A stretch of DNA of 18,669 nucleotides from UBA6165 sp044233745 (GTDB taxonomy: Bacteria > Bacteroidota > Bacteroidia > Flavobacteriales_D > Crocinitomicaceae), in the NCBI GenBank assembly GCA_044233745.1, contig JBIIJN010000052.1, positions 1-18,669 of the forward strand. Direction: 5' to 3'. Position numbers and translations under genes: made by a program. This document shows, piece after piece, positions 5,849 through 13,570 of the stretch; position 1 is the first letter of the stretch, and every line of letters begins with the position of its first letter. The notes below the pieces were generated by a model. That model was not told where the DNA came from, ran no database searches, and saw nothing but the letters and a program-made list of their open reading frames with translations.

Positions 5849-8305
5849 ATGAAGATATCATACAACTGGTTATCAGACTATATCAAACACAACGAAACAC
5901 CAGAAAATTTAGATCAAATTTTGACCGACACCGGACTAGAAGTAGAAGGAGTTGAAAAAATTGAAGGTGCTCCCGGTGGTTTCCAAGGATTGGTCGTAGG
6001 CGAAGTATTGAACTGTGACTTACACCCTGATGCTGACCGTTTGCGCGTAACAACCATAAACATCGGCGAAGAAGAACCCTTGCAAATTGTTTGTGGGGCG
6101 CCGAATGTAGCTGCCGGACAAAAAGTTATCGTGGCTACTGTTGGCACAACACTTTATCCAACCGAAGGCGAATCTTTCAAAATCAAGCGCAGCAAAATTC
6201 GCGGGGTGGAATCGATTGGGATGATTTGCGCCGAAGATGAAATTGGGCTGGGAAAATCGCACGATGGCATCATGGTTTTGGACGCTTCCGTTAAAGTGGG
6301 TACGCCAGCAGCTGAATATTTCAACATTCAAGATGATTATTTATTGGAAATCGGTTTGACCCCCAACCGTGCCGACGCCATGGGACATATTGGTGTGGCA
6401 CGCGATATCCGTGCATTTTTGAACACACATCGCAAGGCAAATATTGAATTGCAATGGCCTGTTATTAAGGATTTTACAGTGAATTCAACTTCGCCTGTGA
6501 AAATTGAAGTCGCAAACAAACTTGCTTGTCCAAGATATTGTGGTTTGACCATCGACGGCATTCAAATTCAAGCTTCTCCGGAGTGGTTGCAGCAGCGTTT
6601 GCGCGTAATTGGTATGAGTACGATTAACAATGTGGTTGATGTAACGAATTACGTGATGCACGAATTGGGAACACCGCTTCATGCTTTTGATGCGCAAGTT
6701 GTCAATGGACATGTTTTGGTGCGCAATGCCAATCAAGATGAAGCTTTTACCACTTTAGATGGAACAGAACGCAAATTGCACGCCGATGATTTGGTGATTG
6801 CCAATGCCAACGAAGCCATGTGTATTGCAGGCGTTTTTGGTGGCGCGAAATCTGGGGTTTCGGAAAGCACGACTTCCATTTTCTTGGAATCGGCGGTTTT
6901 TGATGCAGTAACGGTTAGAAAAACTGCGCGTCGTCATGGTTTGAATACCGATGCTTCTTTCCGTTTTGAGCGTGGCGTGGATCCAGAATTGACGATGTAT
7001 GCTATGAAACGCGCGGCACAACTCATCATCGAAGTAGCTGGCGGTCATATCGCTTCTGAGCCACAAGATTTGGTGGGCGCCGACTTCCAACCAACAATAT
7101 TGGATTTTTCTATTTCTGCATGTAATCGTTTGATTGGCATGGACTTGGAAACCTCAACCATCGAGACGATTTTGAGTAATTTGGATTTCAAAATATTGAA
7201 CAAAGCTGATGATATTTGGACCTTGAGCATTCCGCTTTACCGCGTAGATGTGCAACGCCAAGCCGATGTGGTGGAAGAAATTTTGCGCATTTATGGCTTC
7301 AACAATGTGCCGATGCCCGAGAAATTGAACGCGTCTTTGTCCTACTCAACAAAGCCTGACCCAGAGGCGATTAAAAACAAAATTGCGAATTTCTTGGTGG
7401 CCAATGGTTGCTTCGAAATCATGAATAATTCTTTAACCAAATCTGCTTATACAACAGCGGAAAAAAATAAATTCCTCCAAGATGCTGAATCGCGCACTGA
7501 AAAATTGGTGCACATCCTCAATCCGCTTTCAAATGAATTAGACGTGATGCGTCAATCTTTGGCTTTTGGGGTTTTGGAGTCGATTGCTTACAACCAAAAT
7601 CGCCAGTGGTTGGATGCCAAGGTTTTTGAATTTGGTAAAATATATTTCAAAAATGAAGAGGGCTATTCCGAAGAAAATCGCTTGATGTTGGCCATAACCG
7701 GCAGCAAAAACGACGAAAACTGGACAGAACAAGTTCAAAAATCTTCGTTCTATACCTTGAAAGGCTTGATTAGCTCAGCATTGACCCAATTGGGCATTTC
7801 GAAATTCATATCGGAAGGGATTTTGGAAAACGCAGCCTTTTTAGAAGATGGCGTTTCTTTAATCATCAACAAAAATCAGGCTTTGGGCGAGATGGGTTGG
7901 ATCAGCGCTGCCACCAAAAAACATTTCGGCATCAAGCAAGATGTGTTTATTGCAGATTTGAATTGGGATGCCATTCTAAAAGCTGTGGTGATGAACAAAA
8001 TCGTCTATCAAGAATTGCCCAAAACCTTTGCCGTGCGCCGCGACTTCTCTTTGCTTTTGCCCAAAGAAGCCCGCTTTGCAGACATCGCACAGATTGCCAA
8101 AAAAGCCGACAACAAAATTCTCAAAGAAGTTGGACTCTTCGATGTTTACGAAGGCAAAAACTTGGACGCCAATAAAAAATCCTACGCCGTACGTTTCATC
8201 TTCCAAGACCAAGAAAAAACGCTTCAAGACCAGCAAATTGATGGGATTATGAATCGGATTAGAGAGGGCTTGGAGAAAGAGTTGGGGGCTGAATTGAGAG
8301 GATAA
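5849..8305 (+). CDS. pheT: Phenylalanine-tRNA ligase beta subunit
   Basis: This 818-residue subunit forms the alpha2-beta2 enzyme that charges tRNA-Phe with phenylalanine. Domains in order are: the N-terminal KISYNWLSDYI helix; an EMAP-like tRNA-binding fold at about 42-155 (HPDADRLRV, IVCGAPNVAAGQ); a B3/4 editing domain at about 210-375 (GMSTINNVVDVTNYVMHELG, FGGAKSGVSE); a B5 domain at about 400-475; a catalytic-like core; and a C-terminal FDX-ACB anticodon-binding domain at about 720-816 (FAVRRDFSLLLP, DQEKTLQDQQID). It has the full family length. pheS is not adjacent. The stop codon is separated from the beta-mannosidase ATG by one base, so the two may be co-transcribed. Confidence 0.97.
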   Translation: MKISYNWLSDYIKHNETPENLDQILTDTGLEVEGVEKIEGAPGGFQGLVVGEVLNCDLHPDADRLRVTTINIGEEEPLQIVCGAPNVAAGQKVIVATVGTTLYPTEGESFKIKRSKIRGVESIGMICAEDEIGLGKSHDGIMVLDASVKVGTPAAEYFNIQDDYLLEIGLTPNRADAMGHIGVARDIRAFLNTHRKANIELQWPVIKDFTVNSTSPVKIEVANKLACPRYCGLTIDGIQIQASPEWLQQRLRVIGMSTINNVVDVTNYVMHELGTPLHAFDAQVVNGHVLVRNANQDEAFTTLDGTERKLHADDLVIANANEAMCIAGVFGGAKSGVSESTTSIFLESAVFDAVTVRKTARRHGLNTDASFRFERGVDPELTMYAMKRAAQLIIEVAGGHIASEPQDLVGADFQPTILDFSISACNRLIGMDLETSTIETILSNLDFKILNKADDIWTLSIPLYRVDVQRQADVVEEILRIYGFNNVPMPEKLNASLSYSTKPDPEAIKNKIANFLVANGCFEIMNNSLTKSAYTTAEKNKFLQDAESRTEKLVHILNPLSNELDVMRQSLAFGVLESIAYNQNRQWLDAKVFEFGKIYFKNEEGYSEENRLMLAITGSKNDENWTEQVQKSSFYTLKGLISSALTQLGISKFISEGILENAAFLEDGVSLIINKNQALGEMGWISAATKKHFGIKQDVFIADLNWDAILKAVVMNKIVYQELPKTFAVRRDFSLLLPKEARFADIAQIAKKADNKILKEVGLFDVYEGKNLDANKKSYAVRFIFQDQEKTLQDQQIDGIMNRIREGLEKELGAELRG

Positions 8306-8306
8306 T

Positions 8307-10613
8307 ATGAAAAATAAATTAATGAAATTCGCGATTATCTTGACTGGCACAATAGCTTTAATAACCTCCTCCTGTGCTTTCCACGCCTACGAAAACGCCC
8401 TGCCCATGAAAAAAAATCTCCATGAAAACTGGGAATTTGCCGCGCAAGATGAACTGCAATGGCGTTCCGCTCAAGTGCCAGGCGTTGTGCATACCGATTT
8501 GATTCGTCATGGCGTGATTTCTGATCCGTGGTTTCGCTTAAATGAAAAAGACGCGCAATGGGTGGAACGCAAAGATTGGGTGTATAAAACGACTTTTGAC
8601 ATCAGCAAAGAAGAGCTGGACAAAAAACACATCGTGCTCACCTTTGAAGGTTTGGACACCTACGCCGAAATTTCGCTCAACGGGAAAATTTTGGCGAATA
8701 CCGATAATATGTTTTTGCGTTATGAATATGATGTGCGTAAACACCTAAAAGCGGGAAAGAACGAGTTGCGCGTCAAATTTCAATCGCCCATCAATAAACT
8801 GGAGAATTTTGTGGCTGCACGACCGTATGTATTGCCTGCACCCAATGAACCTGTGGAGGTGAAAGTGAGCCCTTATGTGAGAAAGGCGCCGTATCATTTT
8901 GGTTGGGATTGGGGTCCGCGCATGGTTACGAGTGGCATTTGGCGACCGGTTTATTTGAAATTTTACGATGAACCCATTATCCGCGATGTTCAAATTCACC
9001 AAAAACAATTGGATTCCACTTTGGCATTGATTGATGTTGAAGTGGATGTTTTTATTCCCAATAAAGGCGACTACGAACTAAGTATTGGAGCGATAAAAAT
9101 CCCGTTGGAAAACTTGCAAGGAGAGCAAAAAATTCGTCAAGAAATTCGCATTGAAAATCCAATTTTGTGGTGGCCTTATGAATGGGGCGACCCCTATTTA
9201 TATGATGTGGAAGTGCGCATTTTTGAGAAAGAAACCATCGTTGACGCCAAAACCAAGCGCTTCGGATTGAGAACAATTGAATTGGTACAAGAAGCTGATG
9301 AATTGGGCGAGACGTTCTATTTCAAAGTGAACGGACAGAAATTTTTCATGCGCGGGGCCAATTACATTCCGCAGAGTAATTTCTTACCATCTGTGACGGA
9401 CGAACAATACCGCAAACTCATTGAAGACACCAAGGCAGTGAATATCAACACCATTCGTGTTTGGGGTGGTGGCATTTATGAGAATGATATTTTCTACGAT
9501 TTGTGCGACGAACAAGGCATTTTGGTTTGGCAAGATTTCATGTTTGCTTGCAGCATGTATCCTGGCGACGAAGCGTTTGTGGAAAACGTGCGTCAAGAAG
9601 TGCAGCAAAACATTTTGCGTTTGCGGAATCATCCAAGCATTGCACATTGGAACGGCAACAACGAGGTCAAAGTGGCTTGGACCAATTGGGGTTGGCAAAA
9701 AGAATTCAAATATTCAGAAAAAGATTCGACCAAAATTTTCAACGACTACCTGAATATTTTTGAGGATATGATTCCGAGCGAATTAAAAAGACTAGATCCG
9801 CAACGCAGTTATTCACCAACTTCACCGATGTTTAGCTTCACTAAACTAAAGGAATTTAAAAAAGGTCCTGTACACTATTGGGGCGTTTGGCATGCCGGAC
9901 AAGAATTCGACAAATACGCGAAATACGTGGGTCGCTTCATGGCAGAATGGGGCTTTCAGTCCTTCCCGAATATGGAAACAATCAAGCAATTCTCCACCGA
10001 AGAAGATTGGGATATCGAGTCTGAAGTGATGAAATGGCACCAAAAAAGCTACATCGGAAACAGCATGATTCTGAAACAAGGACTCAACTACTTCCAGAAA
10101 CCAAACACCTTTGAGGAATTTGTGAACTTCAGTCAACGAACACAAGCCTTGGCGATGCGTGCGGCGATTGACGCACACCGATTGGCACCCTACAACGGCG
10201 GCACGATTTATTGGCAATTGAACGACTGCTGGCCTGCGCCAAGTTGGTCAACCCGCGATGTTTATGGCAACTGGAAAGAAGCCCACAAACAATTGGCTTG
10301 GTTGTATGCTCCCTTGGCCGTGCTCCCAAAAATCGACGACAACGACAAAGCCCTTGAATTGGTGGCCTTGAACGATTTGCGTTTCACGGAAAATGTGACT
10401 TTGGTTATCACACAAATCGGTGTCGAAAATAAAGAACTGCACCGCCAAAACATCGGCGTGAAACCATCGACTTTCAATGTGGTTTGGCAAACTGAAGATA
10501 AAGCCATCATCAAACCGCTGAAAAAAGGAGAAATCACCTTAAAAGTGCAGTTGCTCGATAAAACTGGTGTGGTGAGATTTGAAAGAGTGGTGGATCAGTA
10601 TGATTTTTTGTGA
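8307..10613 (+). CDS. Beta-mannosidase, glycoside hydrolase family 2, putative lipoprotein
   Basis: This 768-residue GH2 enzyme should release beta-mannose from the non-reducing ends of mannosides or glycan fragments. The N-terminus is a lipoprotein-type signal (hydrophobic 8-20, then TSSC with Cys23). The residues after Cys are not acidic, so periplasmic anchoring is more likely than surface export (inference). The sugar-binding domain carries LTFEGLDTYAEISLNG (111-126), then HFGWDWGPRMVTSGIWRPV (197-215), a hallmark of beta-mannosidases. In the TIM barrel, HWNGNNE ends at the expected acid/base Glu453, and FMAEWGFQS holds the expected nucleophile Glu547. The C-terminus (about 665-768) is one Ig-like region; the protein is somewhat shorter than many 800-870-residue relatives and may lack the last domain. 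No polysaccharide utilisation genes lie beside it. Confidence 0.92.
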   Translation: MKNKLMKFAIILTGTIALITSSCAFHAYENALPMKKNLHENWEFAAQDELQWRSAQVPGVVHTDLIRHGVISDPWFRLNEKDAQWVERKDWVYKTTFDISKEELDKKHIVLTFEGLDTYAEISLNGKILANTDNMFLRYEYDVRKHLKAGKNELRVKFQSPINKLENFVAARPYVLPAPNEPVEVKVSPYVRKAPYHFGWDWGPRMVTSGIWRPVYLKFYDEPIIRDVQIHQKQLDSTLALIDVEVDVFIPNKGDYELSIGAIKIPLENLQGEQKIRQEIRIENPILWWPYEWGDPYLYDVEVRIFEKETIVDAKTKRFGLRTIELVQEADELGETFYFKVNGQKFFMRGANYIPQSNFLPSVTDEQYRKLIEDTKAVNINTIRVWGGGIYENDIFYDLCDEQGILVWQDFMFACSMYPGDEAFVENVRQEVQQNILRLRNHPSIAHWNGNNEVKVAWTNWGWQKEFKYSEKDSTKIFNDYLNIFEDMIPSELKRLDPQRSYSPTSPMFSFTKLKEFKKGPVHYWGVWHAGQEFDKYAKYVGRFMAEWGFQSFPNMETIKQFSTEEDWDIESEVMKWHQKSYIGNSMILKQGLNYFQKPNTFEEFVNFSQRTQALAMRAAIDAHRLAPYNGGTIYWQLNDCWPAPSWSTRDVYGNWKEAHKQLAWLYAPLAVLPKIDDNDKALELVALNDLRFTENVTLVITQIGVENKELHRQNIGVKPSTFNVVWQTEDKAIIKPLKKGEITLKVQLLDKTGVVRFERVVDQYDFL

Positions 10614-10635
10614 TGGGGATGGTTTTTTAGAACGT

Positions 10636-10790
10636 AGAGATTATTGACCCATTTCGCATCTCTCGATACAATACCGACATGCGCTACCTCGGTACATTCT
10701 CCGCAGAGCTCCGAACACTTCTTCCTATTCGGCAGACGTGCGGTTGGCGTCTGTCGGAATCACTTCTACCTGCTTCGGCAGACAGGCAAT
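10636..10790. repeat. Cluster of inverted repeats between convergent genes
   Basis: The 228-bp gap between two convergent genes contains four hairpins: AGAGAT/ATCTCT (10636-10641 with 10658-10663); TACCGA/TCGGTA (10672-10677 with 10689-10694); CGGCAGACG/CGTCTGTCG (10730-10738 with 10748-10756, one wobble); and CTGC-TTCG-GCAG (10770-10781), which has a UUCG tetraloop. The words CGGCAGACGTGC and CGGCAGACAGGC are near-repeats of each other. It is GC-richer than the flanks and has no T run typical of a terminator. It may be an interspersed palindromic (REP/BIME-like) element. No gene is visible from 10614 to 10841. Confidence 0.6.
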
Positions 10791-10841
10791 AGACTGAATC
10801 CTCGTTAATCTGGAAATCAGCGTTCTATTTTTTCAAATTTA

Positions 10842-13478
10842 TTATCGGCTCACCACAAATCTCTGGTTGTAAACACCGTCAAGAGCAATCATGCGAATTG
10901 AATAAGTGCCAGAGGACAATTCTTGAACATCTAAAGTTTGTGTGCCTTGCTCAACAACATTTGTGCGCACCACTTTTCCACTCATATCGATGATCTCAAT
11001 TTGGCCGGCCACAGTGCTGTTAATTGTTACCGAACCATTGGCTGGATTGGGGTAAACTTGGAACATTGACAAATCGTTCTGTTCCAAATTCAGGTCATTC
11101 AACACAAAACATGGACTGGTTACGGAGCAATCTCCAATGGTCAATACAACGGCATATGAACCATTTGCCGTTGGGGTAAATGCTGGGGTGAAAACACCAA
11201 GTGGAGCAAAATTATTGTTGCAATCTACCCACGAGTATGTTACACCCGCTGTGTTTTCAGAGGCGATTAAGGATCCTGTAACATAAAGAACCTCGGTGTT
11301 TAAATTGAAAATTGTCACCTCTTGTTGCTCGGTAGATGTATTGCCATTGCCATCATCAAAAGTCCATGTGACCACAGTTGATGACGTGATTGGGAAAACA
11401 GCGTTGTTCGTGCCTTGTACTTGACCAACGCAATTGTCTAAGGCAGAAACGGGCGGCAAGGAATTCAATTGACAATTCGCCGAAATCGGTGTAAAAACAT
11501 TACAAGCTGCGATATTTGGAATTGTGATGGTTTGTCCGGGAGTCACCGTGCTTCCTAACACCGTTTGGCCTTGACATTGAATGGTGTATCCGAAAGAATT
11601 ATCATTAAAAACACCTGCTGTAGTACCCATAAACGTGAATGGACCATTGATACCACTCACAACAACCTGCTCCAAAATCGAACCAAAGCCACCACCTGTA
11701 TATGGTCCTCCTGAAGCCACAATTGAGCCGCTACCATTAGTGAAAGTCCAAAACACCTCGTCGTTATTAAACCCTTGAGCAGAAATAGTAATCACGAAAC
11801 CAGAGGCCACAGGTGCTGTTATGTCGTCAATAATAACTTCTTGAGTGGTTGTTGAAACGTTGCCAGACGCATCAGTGAACGACCAGGTAACGGTTGTAGA
11901 TTCTGTGATTGGGAAAGTAGCATCCGAGTTACCAGCAACAATCTCGCTGCAATTGTCAAAAGCAAACTGCTCTTCCAACAAGGTCACCGAACATTGCGCA
12001 AATACAGGCTCTGGGGAAGGATTATCAGGCTGTGGAGCTTCCTCATCGGTGACGCTGATGACTTGTGTAGTTTGAATACTTGTGTAGTATGGACGAAATA
12101 TGGTTCGTTCGTTGACTACATTAAATGTGCCATTGGCATTTCTTTCTGCTGGCGTGTTTGCCTCTGTGCCTGTTGCATTTTCCAACCCCATAGTCATGGC
12201 CGAACCATTAGAAATGTTTTGAGTGGAATGAACTTCAACAAGATTGGAGGTTTCGAACAATTTTACTTGAACTGTAACAGGATTGCCTCCCCCGGTGTGT
12301 TGAATATTCGAGAAATCTAGAATAAAAACTCGATTTGGAGCCGAACCGATGGTGGTATATCCAATCGTTCCTCCCAAGGCTGGATTCAAATCGTTCCAAG
12401 CAAAAGCAATCAAATTATTTGGATTCGCTGCATTGGGTAGAAGTCCACCAGAACAACAGCCATTATTTCCATCATTGTTGAACGTCAAAAAGCCATTCGA
12501 GGAAACATAGGCTTGGTTGTAGTTCGTGCCATAAAAATCAAAAGAAAAACCCAATGGAATTTGAGGAGAAAGGGCATCATTCGTCAAATTCAATGGCGTA
12601 AATGGGCCGTTATATAAAGCTAAAGGTAATCCAGTTTGATGTCCATAATACGAACCTGGGTCAGCAGTGAAAAGAACCATTTGGTTTACCACAGATAAAT
12701 TGGCATTGGCATTCATTCCGGGAGCCGTGATGCCGCAAGAACCAGAAGCATTTTCTACGCCAATAGTGTGTGGAGAACCATCACTTGAATTTTGAGTGGA
12801 ATGAATTTCAATATTCCCGGTAGATTCAAACAATTTGGCTTGAACTGTCAATGGCAAACCCGCTCCACCATAATGCGGCACGTTGTTGAAGTCAACAATA
12901 AGAATTCGATTAGGCGCTGTGCCAATGGTTGTGTAACCAATTGTTCCTCCTGAATTTGGATTGAAATCGTTCCATGCAAAAGCAATGACATTATTCGGGT
13001 CTCCATTGTTTGGTAAGAGTTGACCTTGACAACATCCGTTTGCATTAGTCACCATATCAAATGTAATAAAGCCGTTGGATGAAATTCGAAACTGATTGTA
13101 GACACTCCCATAAAAGGCAAAATCAAAACCTATTGGAAGCGGACCACTAAGTTGATCGTCGGAAAGTGAGATTGTGGTTAAGGCTACTGATTCTGGCGCA
13201 TTGGTCAAACCTGCCGTAGCAGTATAGCCAGCCACTGGTGCGCTAGGAGCACTTGTATAGGAAATCACGTGTGTCCCTAATCCCGCCTGAACAGGAGAAA
13301 ACATATTACCACTAACGCCTGGCCCTTGAAAAACCCCACCGCTCGGGACGCCAAACAACTCAGCGGCATTGGGGCACGTGTAAATGGATTGAAGTCCGGA
13401 AAAATTTCCGGATTGGCATTGACTCATTAGCGCTTGGCTAAGCAACAAAGAAAAGGTTAAGACCAATAAATTCTTCAT
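10842..13478 (-). CDS. Secreted multidomain protein with a type IX secretion (type A) sorting domain
   Basis: This 878-residue protein has a Sec signal peptide (MKNLLVLTFSLLLSQALMSQ). The C-terminal sorting domain at about 801-878 (FQVYPNPANGSVTI, IEIIDMSGKVV, LSSGTYSIRMI, RFVVSR) sends it through T9SS to the cell surface or medium. After a short GGVFQGPGVSGNMFSP segment (about 30-80) come two copies of a beta-rich domain of about 170 residues, at about 104-272 and 296-461. Both contain YNQ...SSNGF.TF, a GCC pair, IAFAWND.NP and GTIGYTTIG.APNR. Next is an HYR-like domain (about 478-550). A second HYR-like domain appears split: its start DDITAPV (551-557) is separated from its Cys-containing remainder (about 660-723) by about 100 residues. 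A PKD/Ig-like segment (745-791) precedes the tail. Function is unknown; the architecture suggests an adhesin or surface-matrix protein. Confidence 0.9.
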   Translation of the reverse strand: MKNLLVLTFSLLLSQALMSQCQSGNFSGLQSIYTCPNAAELFGVPSGGVFQGPGVSGNMFSPVQAGLGTHVISYTSAPSAPVAGYTATAGLTNAPESVALTTISLSDDQLSGPLPIGFDFAFYGSVYNQFRISSNGFITFDMVTNANGCCQGQLLPNNGDPNNVIAFAWNDFNPNSGGTIGYTTIGTAPNRILIVDFNNVPHYGGAGLPLTVQAKLFESTGNIEIHSTQNSSDGSPHTIGVENASGSCGITAPGMNANANLSVVNQMVLFTADPGSYYGHQTGLPLALYNGPFTPLNLTNDALSPQIPLGFSFDFYGTNYNQAYVSSNGFLTFNNDGNNGCCSGGLLPNAANPNNLIAFAWNDLNPALGGTIGYTTIGSAPNRVFILDFSNIQHTGGGNPVTVQVKLFETSNLVEVHSTQNISNGSAMTMGLENATGTEANTPAERNANGTFNVVNERTIFRPYYTSIQTTQVISVTDEEAPQPDNPSPEPVFAQCSVTLLEEQFAFDNCSEIVAGNSDATFPITESTTVTWSFTDASGNVSTTTQEVIIDDITAPVASGFVITISAQGFNNDEVFWTFTNGSGSIVASGGPYTGGGFGSILEQVVVSGINGPFTFMGTTAGVFNDNSFGYTIQCQGQTVLGSTVTPGQTITIPNIAACNVFTPISANCQLNSLPPVSALDNCVGQVQGTNNAVFPITSSTVVTWTFDDGNGNTSTEQQEVTIFNLNTEVLYVTGSLIASENTAGVTYSWVDCNNNFAPLGVFTPAFTPTANGSYAVVLTIGDCSVTSPCFVLNDLNLEQNDLSMFQVYPNPANGSVTINSTVAGQIEIIDMSGKVVRTNVVEQGTQTLDVQELSSGTYSIRMIALDGVYNQRFVVSR

Positions 13479-13498
13479 ATTTCATGTTTTAAGACATC

Positions 13499-13528
13499 CA
13501 AAGCTAATATGAAAAAGATAAAAACCAA
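13499..13528 (-). promoter_or_regulatory. Promoter of the T9SS-exported protein (TTG-N19-TAGCTTTG)
   Basis: On the minus strand TTG (13526-13528), a 19-bp spacer and TAGCTTTG (13499-13506) form an exact match to the Bacteroidota consensus TTG-N19-TAnnTTTG. The box ends 20 bp before the ATG, so the 5' leader should be about 14 nt. This is the best promoter match in the window. Confidence 0.8.
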
Positions 13529-13570
13529 CAATTTTATAATACCAATCAATAAATGGTTGTTTTTATAAAC

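Noticed and set aside
7976..8350. 124-codon minus-strand frame over the pheT end, and similar antisense frames inside the mannosidase gene (for example 9846-10217)
   Set aside because: They are shadows of well-supported genes with strong family matches on the plus strand.
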